DNA from: Mycobacterium sp.
Lineage (GTDB): Bacteria > Actinomycetota > Actinomycetes > Mycobacteriales > Mycobacteriaceae
Direction of reading: 5' to 3'
Length of the DNA stretch: 62,376 nucleotides
NCBI GenBank assembly: GCA_016197405.1
Contig: JACPVR010000014.1
Span: 1 to 62,376 of the forward strand
The notes below the pieces were generated by a model, which worked only from the letters and a program-made list of their open reading frames with translations, was not told where the DNA came from and ran no database searches. Below are positions 36,594-44,042 of this stretch, in pieces. How positions within the stretch are numbered: the first letter of the stretch is position 1; each line of letters begins with the position of its first letter. Both the position numbers and the translations under genes were made by a program.

Positions 36594-38357
36594 ATGGGTT
36601 CAGCGGGTGTGGTGGCGGATCGGGCGGCGGTCAAAGCTGCTCTGGAACGCTACGAGGCAGCCGCGGCGGCGTTCGCGGCCCTGTCGCTGGACGCGTTGAG
36701 CCCAATCGATTTGTTGGCGGTCGCTGATCGTCGCGAGGCCACGCGGCGCGCGCAGGCCGCGGTGGATCACCGGATCGTGGCCCGGTTGGCCGGTGAGTGC
36801 GATCCGCGGGAACTCGGGGCGAAGAACATGGCGGAGGTGTTGGCGACCCGGTTGCGGATCTCGCGGGCCGAAGCCCGCCGACGCATCGCCGAGGCCCACG
36901 ACCTTGGTCCACGCACCGCGATGACCGGAGAAGCCTTGGATCCGGTGCTACCGGCGACCGCGGCCGGGGTCGCCGACGGGCAGATCGGCGCCGAGCATGT
37001 CAGCGTCATCCGGTCATTCTTCAAACACCTGCCCGCCCACGTCGATGCCGGAACCCGCGAGCACGCCGAAGCCGATGTCGCGCGCTACGCCCGCGAACTC
37101 GCCCCCGAAGATCTGCGACAGGTCACCGACAAACTGGCCACCCTGTTGGATCAGGACGGCACGCTGACCGACGGCGACCGCGCCCGGCGCCGCGGAATCA
37201 CCATCGGCAGACAACAGCCCGACGGGATGAGCACCATCACCGGCCTGCTCGACCCGCAATTGCGCGCCACGCTGGACGCGGTCTTCGCGAAACTGGCGGC
37301 ACCGGGCATGTGCAACCCCGATGACCTCACCCCGCAGGTCGACGACAACGCCGGCCAGGAACAGGTGAACCGGGATCTGCGCAGCCCCGCTCAACGCCGC
37401 CACGACGCGCTGACCGCATTGAGTCGAGCGATGCTCGCGTCCGGGAAACTGGGCCAACACAACGGCATGCCCGCCACCCTGTTCATCTCCACGACCCTGG
37501 CCGAGCTGGAATCGGCCACCGGGCATGCCATCACCGCCGGCGGGTCGCTGCTGCCGATGTCAGAGGTCATCCGCCAAGCCCGGCACGCCCATCACTACCT
37601 GGCCGTGTTCGACGGCGCCAGCGAAGTCCCCCTGTACCTAGGGCGATCCAAACGCCTGGCCTCCGCCGGACAGCGCATCGTGCTCTACGGCAAAGAACGT
37701 GGCTGCAGCGCCCCGGGCTGCACCGTGCCCGCCTACCACTGCGAAGTCCACCATGCCGTCGCCGACTGGGTTGACAACGGCCACACCGACATCGACGAAC
37801 TGACATTGGCATGCCCCGGCCACCACCACCTCATCCAACCCGGCGGCTGGCAAACCCGAAAACGCGACGACGGACGAACCGAATGGATCCCACCACCCCA
37901 CCTCGACAGCGGCGGCGCACGCCTTGGTGCGCTCGTTTCCCGGATCGTAGATCGGCTTGAGCGACAACGTGATCGGGAACAGATCGCCACCGACGTTCAC
38001 CTGGTAGCTGCCTGCCCGTATCCAGTCCGCGGTCGCCGGACCATCAGCCGAACGCACATATGCCAACCCGACGCAGGCACCGGTGGTCTGGCCCCATGCT
38101 GCGGAACTGACCTGGCCGACGGGCTGGCCATCACGCAGGATCAACTCCCCGCCCCACAGCATCGGTTCGGCGGAGTCGACCGCGAAACTCACCGCCCGCC
38201 GCTGCGGCCCGTCGGCTTTCGCCGCCTCCACCGCGGCACGTCCCAGGAAATCGATACCGGTGCGCAGTTTGCAGGCGAACAACAGGCCGGCCTCCACCGG
38301 GTTGTCATTGGGTGTCAACTCCCGGCCGAAAGCGCGATAACCCTTCTCCAGGCGTAG
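36594..38357 (+). CDS. 13E12 repeat family DUF222/HNH endonuclease-like protein with aberrant tail
   Basis: 587 residues as an open frame, of which about 440 are authentic. The N-terminal DUF222 domain is typical (RISRAEARRRIAEAHDLGP, DGMSTITGLLDPQLRATLDAVF) and is followed by an HNH-type zinc/nuclease motif: CSAPGCTVPAYHCEVHHAVADWVDNG and LACPGHHHLIQ. Family homology ends at WIPPPHLDSG, near 37910. From there the frame runs antisense through the dimethylglycine dehydrogenase gene, giving about 145 meaningless residues. The normal 3' end of the gene is therefore lost. Preceded by a SOS box. 13E12 genes are repeated in mycobacterial genomes and often sit at rearrangement points. Confidence 0.8.
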   Translation: MGSAGVVADRAAVKAALERYEAAAAAFAALSLDALSPIDLLAVADRREATRRAQAAVDHRIVARLAGECDPRELGAKNMAEVLATRLRISRAEARRRIAEAHDLGPRTAMTGEALDPVLPATAAGVADGQIGAEHVSVIRSFFKHLPAHVDAGTREHAEADVARYARELAPEDLRQVTDKLATLLDQDGTLTDGDRARRRGITIGRQQPDGMSTITGLLDPQLRATLDAVFAKLAAPGMCNPDDLTPQVDDNAGQEQVNRDLRSPAQRRHDALTALSRAMLASGKLGQHNGMPATLFISTTLAELESATGHAITAGGSLLPMSEVIRQARHAHHYLAVFDGASEVPLYLGRSKRLASAGQRIVLYGKERGCSAPGCTVPAYHCEVHHAVADWVDNGHTDIDELTLACPGHHHLIQPGGWQTRKRDDGRTEWIPPPHLDSGGARLGALVSRIVDRLERQRDREQIATDVHLVAACPYPVRGRRTISRTHICQPDAGTGGLAPCCGTDLADGLAITQDQLPAPQHRFGGVDRETHRPPLRPVGFRRLHRGTSQEIDTGAQFAGEQQAGLHRVVIGCQLPAESAITLLQA

Positions 38358-40385
38358 CGACTCGATCGCGTAGTACCCACCGCGGGCCACTCCGAACGCG
38401 GCGCCGGCGGCCAGCAGATCCTCGTAGACGCCCACTGCGAACTCTGTCGGAACATAAAGCTCCCAGCCCAATTCGCCGACATAGGTGATCCGGGTGGCTC
38501 GTACCGTCGCATAACCCAGCGAGATCAGCCGGCTGGTACCGAACGGAAACGCGTCGTTGCTCAGATCGGCATTGGTCAGCGCGCTCAGCAGTTCGCGGGA
38601 TCTTGGTCCCATCACCCCGAAAACCGCCAACCCCGACGTGACGTCGACGAGGTTCGCGCGCGCTCCGGCGGGCATATGCGCGCGGATATGTGCCTTGTCC
38701 CGCTCCGTGGTGGCAGCACTGGACACGATGAGGTACTCGTCGTCGGCGATCCGGGTGACCGTGACATCGGATTCGTAGGTGCCGCGTGCGTTGAGCATCC
38801 CGGTGTAGACCGTGCGCCCGGGTTCCACCGCGACGTCGGCGGTGCACAGCCACTGCAGCGTGGCCTCGGCATCCGGGCCCACCAGCAGGTATTTCGAGAA
38901 CGACGTCTGGTCGAAAACTGTGACGCCGGTGCGGGTACTGACCTGCTCGGCCGCCGAGAACTCCAGCCAGGACGGCTTACCCCAGGTGTAGGTGATGTCG
39001 GGTTCGGCACCGTCACGGGCGAAGAAGTTGGCCCGCTCCCAGCCCATTCGGCTGCCGAAATTCGCACCCGCCTCTACCAGGAGATGGTGTACCGGAGAAC
39101 GGCGGAACGGTCGCGCGCTGGTCAATTCGCGGTTGGGCCAAGGAATTTCGTAATGCACCCCGAGCACCTCGGCAACGCGGTCATGCAGCCACGCCATATT
39201 GCCGTTGAAAGGTGCGAAACGCCGGATGTCCACACCGGTCAGATCCGTCGTCGGCTCGCCCTGCACGATCCATTCCGCCAGCGCGCGCCCGGCCCCGCCC
39301 GCCGACGCAATCCCGACCGAGTTGAATCCGGCGGCCACAAAGAAATTCGCCAGTTCCGGGGCCTCCCCCAGGATGAACTGGTTGTCCGGTGTGAAGCTCT
39401 CCGGGCCGTTGTAGAACTTCTTGATGCCGGTTTCCTCCAATGCCGGGATCCGCAGCATGGCATTGTCCATCAGGATCTGAAAGTGATCCCAGTCCTCGTC
39501 GAGCAGCTGGAACTCGAACGGGTACGGGATCGCGTCGGGGGCCACCCACGGTTTGGCCTCGGGTTCGAAACCACCGACGACCAGTCCGCCGACCTCCTCC
39601 TTGAAGTAGGTGTACCCGTCCGGGTCGCGCAGGATCGGCATATCGGGGTGCACCCCGTCGATGGTCTCGGAGACGACGTAGAAGTGCTCGGCCGAATGCA
39701 ACGGGACGTTGACACCCGCCATCAGACCGACCTGCAGGGCCCACTGCCCGGCGCAGTTCACCACGATGTCGGCCTCGATATCGCCTGCGTCGGTGCGCAC
39801 TCCGGTGACTCGCCCGCCTTCGGTGGATATCCTGGTGACCCGGACGTGTTCGAAGACCCGGGCTCCGCGCAGCCGGGCGCCCTTGGCCAGTGCCTGTGTG
39901 AGGTCGGCGGGGTTGGCCTTGCCATCGGCAGGCAGCCAGATCGCCCCCACCAGATCGTCGACCCGCATGACCGGGTAGCGCTCCAATGCCTGCTCCGGAG
40001 TGAGCAATTCGCATTCCAGGTCGTAGGCTGCGGCGTTGGCGGCGGTGCGCCGCAACTGCACCATCCGGTCCGGCGTGCGCGCGACGGTGACCCCGCCGCA
40101 TTGCTTGTAGCCCGCCGACAAACCGGTCTCGGCTTCCAGCTCGGCATAAAGCTGAGTGGAGTACTGCACGAGCCGAGTTCCGCTCTCCGAGGCGCGCAGC
40201 TGACCGACCAGCCCGGCCGCGTGCCAGGTCGTGCCCGACGACAGTTGTCCCTGCTCCAGCAGCACCACATCGGTGTATCCGAGCTTGGTCAGGTGGTAGG
40301 CCACGCTGGTGCCGATGACGCCGCCACCGATGACGACGACCCGGGCCCGGTCGGGCAGTGCTTTCGCGGACAAAATTGTGTTCAC
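37638..40385 (-). CDS. Dimethylglycine dehydrogenase/sarcosine dehydrogenase-like flavoprotein, stop codon lost
   Basis: 915 codons as an open frame; the authentic part is about 822 residues. From GTG 40385: DAO domain with VVVIGGGVIGTSVAYHL and the covalent-FAD histidine in GTTWHAAGL (H55), an FAO central domain, then GcvT-like folate-binding domains (GVMGPRSRELL, YVGELGWELYVP, RTGIDFLGRAA). It demethylates N-methylglycine-type substrates and passes the C1 unit to tetrahydrofolate. The natural end is ...NERTKA at 37920; the next codon is TGC where a TGA would be expected, and the frame then reads about 93 residues antisense to the 13E12 gene. The enzyme core is complete, so it may work with an unusual tail. 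Cotranscribed with the choline kinase-like gene. Confidence 0.85.
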   Translation of the reverse strand: MNTILSAKALPDRARVVVIGGGVIGTSVAYHLTKLGYTDVVLLEQGQLSSGTTWHAAGLVGQLRASESGTRLVQYSTQLYAELEAETGLSAGYKQCGGVTVARTPDRMVQLRRTAANAAAYDLECELLTPEQALERYPVMRVDDLVGAIWLPADGKANPADLTQALAKGARLRGARVFEHVRVTRISTEGGRVTGVRTDAGDIEADIVVNCAGQWALQVGLMAGVNVPLHSAEHFYVVSETIDGVHPDMPILRDPDGYTYFKEEVGGLVVGGFEPEAKPWVAPDAIPYPFEFQLLDEDWDHFQILMDNAMLRIPALEETGIKKFYNGPESFTPDNQFILGEAPELANFFVAAGFNSVGIASAGGAGRALAEWIVQGEPTTDLTGVDIRRFAPFNGNMAWLHDRVAEVLGVHYEIPWPNRELTSARPFRRSPVHHLLVEAGANFGSRMGWERANFFARDGAEPDITYTWGKPSWLEFSAAEQVSTRTGVTVFDQTSFSKYLLVGPDAEATLQWLCTADVAVEPGRTVYTGMLNARGTYESDVTVTRIADDEYLIVSSAATTERDKAHIRAHMPAGARANLVDVTSGLAVFGVMGPRSRELLSALTNADLSNDAFPFGTSRLISLGYATVRATRITYVGELGWELYVPTEFAVGVYEDLLAAGAAFGVARGGYYAIESLRLEKGYRAFGRELTPNDNPVEAGLLFACKLRTGIDFLGRAAVEAAKADGPQRRAVSFAVDSAEPMLWGGELILRDGQPVGQVSSAAWGQTTGACVGLAYVRSADGPATADWIRAGSYQVNVGGDLFPITLSLKPIYDPGNERTKACAAAVEVGWWDPFGSSVVAFSGLPAAGLDEVVVAGACQCQFVDVGVAVVNPVGDGMVDFAVVGGHGAARGAAATFFAVEHDALSGGGQAFGSP

Positions 40386-40391
40386 CTGTCT

Positions 40392-41312
40392 CTAGTCGGT
40401 CTGCTGCACATCATCGAGCAGCCGGTCGAACTCCGGGCCGTGGAACTCGGCGACCGCGTTGTCGTAGCGCTCCATCGCCCATTCCCAGAAGTCGAAGTCC
40501 AGAGCGCTGGAGCCGTTCTGGATGCAACCCCACAACGTCCAGCCGTATTGGGAGACCGTGCCCTGCAGGCGGGCACGCGCCAGTTTGTGCCGCAACGGCC
40601 GGCCGTAATAGCAGGTGACGAGTTCTTCGAGCTGCTCGACCGTCAGCCGGCACTCCCGCCAGATGTTGCCGAGCTCGAAACACGGATCGTTGTTGCCCGA
40701 GTACTCGTAGTCGATGAGCCAGACCTTGTCGCCGTCTTCGAGGAAGTTCGCCGCCAGCAGGTCGTTGTGACATGGAACGGTCTGGGATCCGGTCGACGCC
40801 AGCGCGCGCCGGACCTGTTGGAAGCGGTCGGTCAGATCCAGATAACCGGCGGGAATCCGGAACCCGTTCGCGCGTGTGACCGCCAGATAGCGGGGCTGCA
40901 GGGTGAACATGTCGAAATCGGTCTGGAATCGCGGGCCGCGGTGCAGCGCCCGGCAGCCCGCGGCCACCTTCGCGATGACGCCCGGCCGCGCAAAGTCGTC
41001 GTTGTGCAGTGTCTTGCCGTTGAGGAAGCCGAACAGCAGCACGCCCAGATCCGGCCGGTAGTCGATGACGGGTGCGCCGACACCGGCCTGCTCGGCGGCG
41101 CGGGAGTTGTAGTACTCGTTCTCGCGGTCGATCCCCAGGAGATTGGCCGGGTCAGAACAACGAGCGACGAATACCCCGCGGTCGGTCGTCACCTTGATAT
41201 TGCGGTTGGTCAATCCGCCCGGTAGCTCTTCGAGCAGGCGAGCCGAACCCGACAGCGCCGGAAGCTGATCCAGCACGGCGTTCAACGCGTCATCGCTGAG
41301 CATGAACGACAT
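40392..41312 (-). CDS. Choline/ethanolamine kinase-like (LicA-type) phosphotransferase
   Basis: 306 residues from ATG 41312, which has GGGAGG five bases upstream; the frame stays open to 41564 but that extension is low-complexity and lies in the promoter. Protein-kinase-like fold: GGLTNRNIKV (nucleotide loop), catalytic VPCHNDLLAANFL, and metal-binding IDYEYSGNNDPCFELGN, all hallmarks of LicA/choline kinases. It probably phosphorylates choline, ethanolamine or a related amino alcohol. The next gene, the dimethylglycine dehydrogenase, starts 6 bp downstream, so the pair may sort methylated amines between storage and oxidation. The operon is preceded by the 27-bp palindrome at 41530. Confidence 0.85.
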   Translation of the reverse strand: MSFMLSDDALNAVLDQLPALSGSARLLEELPGGLTNRNIKVTTDRGVFVARCSDPANLLGIDRENEYYNSRAAEQAGVGAPVIDYRPDLGVLLFGFLNGKTLHNDDFARPGVIAKVAAGCRALHRGPRFQTDFDMFTLQPRYLAVTRANGFRIPAGYLDLTDRFQQVRRALASTGSQTVPCHNDLLAANFLEDGDKVWLIDYEYSGNNDPCFELGNIWRECRLTVEQLEELVTCYYGRPLRHKLARARLQGTVSQYGWTLWGCIQNGSSALDFDFWEWAMERYDNAVAEFHGPEFDRLLDDVQQTD

Positions 41313-41529
41313 CCGGTCCTCCCGGCCGCTGCGGCCTTGTCCTCGCTGACGAGTCGGGACAACGCTAATGCGAACACGCCGCCGGCGTGCACCTTCGCGA
41401 CGATGTCGCACCGAGCTGGTGCTTCCTTGACATTCCCTGGCCCGGGGGCAATCCTCGTCCCTGCATTGGGCACCGGCCATCGGGGGCTGCGCTGGCGTCG
41501 CCGGCGACGGGAACCGGTGCGCGATCACA

Positions 41530-41556
41530 AACAGCGGAAATGACATTTCCGCTGTT
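41530..41556. promoter_or_regulatory. 27-bp perfect palindrome upstream of the choline kinase/DMGDH operon
   Basis: AACAGCGGAAATG (41530-41542), a single central A, then CATTTCCGCTGTT (41544-41556): 13-bp arms without a mismatch. It lies about 220 bp upstream of the kinase start and about 150 bp upstream of the divergent Mce-associated gene. An operator for a dimeric regulator is the simplest reading. The remaining sequence in the 394-bp gap (41313-41706) shows no gene. Confidence 0.65.
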
Positions 41557-41706
41557 GAAGACACATTCTGGATCGATTTGCGGGTGCGATATGGTTAGCT
41601 CTCAGACTTCGGGAGTAACGTCATTCTCACCGTGTGTCCACCGGGCTGACCAGGAGGAAGCGATGCCGTTCAGCTTGCACCGCAGGTCGGCGACGTCAGG
41701 AGAATG

Positions 41707-42522
41707 ATGGCATCCAGCCCCACAGATGCGGCTCGGAAGGCGGGAAAGGCCACCAAGGGCGGAACGTCGGAGTCGGCCGCGTCAGATGCGGAGGCGCAGG
41801 CAGCAGAGGCCGAAGCACTCGCTGCGGAAGCCGAGGCCGAGGCGGCCGAAGCGGAAGCCCAGGCGGCGCAGGCACGTGCTCGAGCGGCTGCGCTGCGCGC
41901 CGAACGTGAGCAAGAAGCCAGACGACGTGCCGCTGAGGCTGCGGCGGCAGCCGAGGCCGCGGACACCGAAGACGTCGATGCCGACTACCGCGAAGCCGAG
42001 CAGGACGAGGACACCGCGGGCCGCAGCTGGTTACGCGTCCCGAAGTTGTCGACCGTCGCCGCATCGTTTGTCGTGCTGGTGATAGCCGGACTCCTGGCCG
42101 CCAGCGGATACATGGTCTGGCAGAGCCATCAGACGGCCAAACACTGGGATCAGGAGGCCGCGTTCACCACGGCGGCCCGCCAGGGCGTCGTCAATCTGAT
42201 GTCACTGAACTTCAACCACGGCGACCAGGACATGCAGCGGCTCATCGACAGCACTACCGGCCAGTTCCGCGAGGACTTCGAGAAATCCAAGACGGATTTC
42301 CTTGCCGTCATGAAAGGTTCGAGGGTCATCACCCAGGCCGAGGTGCGGGCCATCGGAGTGGAATCGATGACCGATGATTCGGCCGTCGTCCTGGTCGCCG
42401 CCAACTCCCAAGTCTCCAATTCCGCCAGTTCGACACAGGCACCCAGAGCCTGGCGGCTCAGCGTGACCATCGAGCGTGACAACGGCCAACTGAAGATGGC
42501 GAAAGTCGAGTTTGTACCGTGA
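41707..42522 (+). CDS. Mce-associated membrane protein with Ala/Glu coiled-coil N-terminus
   Basis: 271 residues from the second of two adjacent ATGs (AGGAG is four bases before it). Residues 25-85 are an almost pure Ala/Glu/Arg repeat (AEAEAEAAEAEAQAAQA), predicted to be a cytoplasmic helix or coiled coil. One span follows (about 115-137) and then an extracytoplasmic Mce-associated (Mas) domain. Mas proteins normally sit at the end of mce operons, where they stabilise Mce lipid/sterol importers. Here there is no mce operon. It overlaps the start of a second Mas gene. Confidence 0.82.
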   Translation: MASSPTDAARKAGKATKGGTSESAASDAEAQAAEAEALAAEAEAEAAEAEAQAAQARARAAALRAEREQEARRRAAEAAAAAEAADTEDVDADYREAEQDEDTAGRSWLRVPKLSTVAASFVVLVIAGLLAASGYMVWQSHQTAKHWDQEAAFTTAARQGVVNLMSLNFNHGDQDMQRLIDSTTGQFREDFEKSKTDFLAVMKGSRVITQAEVRAIGVESMTDDSAVVLVAANSQVSNSASSTQAPRAWRLSVTIERDNGQLKMAKVEFVP

Positions 42523-43184
42523 AATCTGACCCGAAAGCGCTGCTCACCGACGAGCCCGAGGATCTGAAGGGTGATGTCGTGGACGAGCGTGACGACGATG
42601 CCACCGCGGAATCGGACACCGACGACGCCGAGGCCACCGCGGACGCCGACGAAGACCTGGCTGTGCAGACTCCGGCGAACGAATCACCATCGGGCCGCCG
42701 ATGGTTCCGAGTCGGCTTCGTAGTTCTGGCGATCGCACTGCTGGCTTCGGCCGGCCTGACGACCTGGCTCTACCTCCACACCTATCGGCCGGACCGCGCG
42801 ACCGATGCGGCTGCCGAACAGAGTGTTCTCGACGCCGCCAAGGAAGGGACCGTTGCGGCCCTGTCCTACGCGCCGGAGAGCCTCGACAAAGATCTCGATA
42901 CCGCCAAATCGCATCTGACCGGTGACTTCCTCACCTACTACAGCCAATTCACCGATCAGGTGGTACGGCCCGCGGTCAAGCAGAAGCAGGTATCGACCAA
43001 CGCCGAGGTGGTACGCGCGGCGGTGTCGGAGATGCACCCCGATACCGCGACGGTACTGCTGTTCGTCAATCAGACGACGACGAGCGCCGACCGCGCCGAC
43101 CCGTCGATGGCGGCCAGCAGTGTCGTGGTGACCATGACCAAGGTCGACGGCAAATGGCTCATCTCGGCCTTCAACCCGGTCTGA
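42519..43184 (+). CDS. Mce-associated membrane protein
   Basis: 221 residues from a GTG that overlaps the previous stop (GTGA), so the pair is translationally coupled. A long acidic cytoplasmic N-terminus (DEPEDLKGDVVDERDDDATAESDTDD), one span at about 65-86, and a Mas domain (AEQSVLDAAKEGTVAALSYAPESLDKDL, LISAFNPV end). Partner of the preceding protein, possibly an orphan module for an Mce complex encoded elsewhere. Its 3' end overlaps the convergent ferredoxin gene by 14 bp. Confidence 0.82.
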   Translation: MKSDPKALLTDEPEDLKGDVVDERDDDATAESDTDDAEATADADEDLAVQTPANESPSGRRWFRVGFVVLAIALLASAGLTTWLYLHTYRPDRATDAAAEQSVLDAAKEGTVAALSYAPESLDKDLDTAKSHLTGDFLTYYSQFTDQVVRPAVKQKQVSTNAEVVRAAVSEMHPDTATVLLFVNQTTTSADRADPSMAASSVVVTMTKVDGKWLISAFNPV

Positions 43185-43380
43185 GGTCAGTCCCGCGGTG
43201 ACGCTGCGTTGACCGGTCGGTTCCTGCCGCCTCGATGATGGCGCGCACACTGCGCCTGCATCGTGCGCAATCGGCTCCCGCGCCGCACACCTCGGCGACC
43301 TGGTTGGTCGTGCTGGCACCGCCTGCCACCGCGTCGGCGACGACATGGCTGGTGACGCCGCGGCACAGACACACGAACAT
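43171..43380 (-). CDS. Bfd-like [2Fe-2S] ferredoxin
   Basis: 69 residues from ATG 43380. The pattern C-x-C near the N-terminus (FVCLCRGVT) and C-x(6)-C-x(2)-C later (VCGAGADCARC) follow the bacterioferritin-associated ferredoxin fold, in which four of the cysteines bind a 2Fe-2S cluster. No bacterioferritin gene is nearby. It is the last gene of the amidohydrolase-FadD operon, 11 bp after the 216-residue protein, which suggests it could be an electron carrier for that pathway, for instance for the P450s, instead of an iron-release factor. Confidence 0.8.
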   Translation of the reverse strand: MFVCLCRGVTSHVVADAVAGGASTTNQVAEVCGAGADCARCRRSVRAIIEAAGTDRSTQRHRGTDLRPG

Positions 43381-43391
43381 CCCCGACGGCC

Positions 43392-44042
43392 TCAGTCCGG
43401 CTCGCCGTGCTGGGCCTCGTCGACGCGCATGATCTCGACGAACTCGCCGACGAAAAGCGGTGGGTAGACGCCGATCCCGGCATCCTCCATCCAATCGGCA
43501 GCGGTGTCGTGCCGGGTGATCCAGCGGCGCGCATTGGCCTCGGAATCGAACTCCTGCAGTATCAGGACTTCGTGCGCGTCGTCGAAAGCCCGGAAGATCC
43601 AGACCTTGCGTACGCCGGCGGCCTTGAACGTGGTTTTCGCCGAATGCATTTCGCTGAGCAGCCAGGCCACCTCGTCGACCGACACGATCGCCGATACCAG
43701 CACGCCCGGCGGCATCTCGTCGGCGGTCTCGGCGAGGTTGTAGCGGTCCACGATCTCACCGGCGAACACGGCGGGCAGGTCGTCGACTCCGACGGCGTCG
43801 AACCAGTCGAAGAACACCCGCGAACGCAGCAGGTCGACGACCGGTTCGCGGCTGCGCACGCCGATCATCACCAGGACTCGGCCCTGTTCGCGAATGGACC
43901 GGTACACCAGAACATGGTGCGCACCCATCGCGGCCAGCGCATCCTTGCGTTTCTCCAGCAGTGGCCACACCCGGCTGGGGTCCGGGATGCGGTAGTCCGA
44001 AGCGATCACCATCGAATGCTGGTAGACGTCGGCGAGTTTCAT
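43392..44042 (-). CDS. Conserved hypothetical protein, two ferredoxin-like (ABM-type) repeats
   Basis: 216 residues, no signal or span. The sequence looks like two related alpha/beta halves: VLVYRSIREQGRVLVMIGVRSREPVVDLL in the first and VWIFRAFDDAHEVLILQEFDSEANARRWI in the second, both resembling dimeric alpha-beta barrel/antibiotic-monooxygenase-like strands. No catalytic motif is evident. The start overlaps the stop of the FadD gene (ATGA), so it is made in step with the CoA ligase and probably serves the same pathway. Confidence 0.7.
   Translation of the reverse strand: MKLADVYQHSMVIASDYRIPDPSRVWPLLEKRKDALAAMGAHHVLVYRSIREQGRVLVMIGVRSREPVVDLLRSRVFFDWFDAVGVDDLPAVFAGEIVDRYNLAETADEMPPGVLVSAIVSVDEVAWLLSEMHSAKTTFKAAGVRKVWIFRAFDDAHEVLILQEFDSEANARRWITRHDTAADWMEDAGIGVYPPLFVGEFVEIMRVDEAQHGEPD

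Noticed and set aside
40358..40385. A glycine or similar riboswitch ahead of the dehydrogenase gene
   Set aside because: Only 6 bp separate it from the kinase gene, and no riboswitch-like fold was seen in the 394-bp operon leader beyond the palindrome at 41530, which is better explained as a protein operator.
38676..41225. An 849-codon plus-strand frame opposite the dimethylglycine dehydrogenase and choline kinase genes
   Set aside because: It is an antisense shadow of two genes with intact catalytic motifs; its composition is typical of reversed high-GC coding sequence.
41770..41950. Simple GC-rich DNA repeat
   Set aside because: It is the Ala/Glu codon repeat of the Mce-associated protein, in frame and flanked by normal coding sequence.
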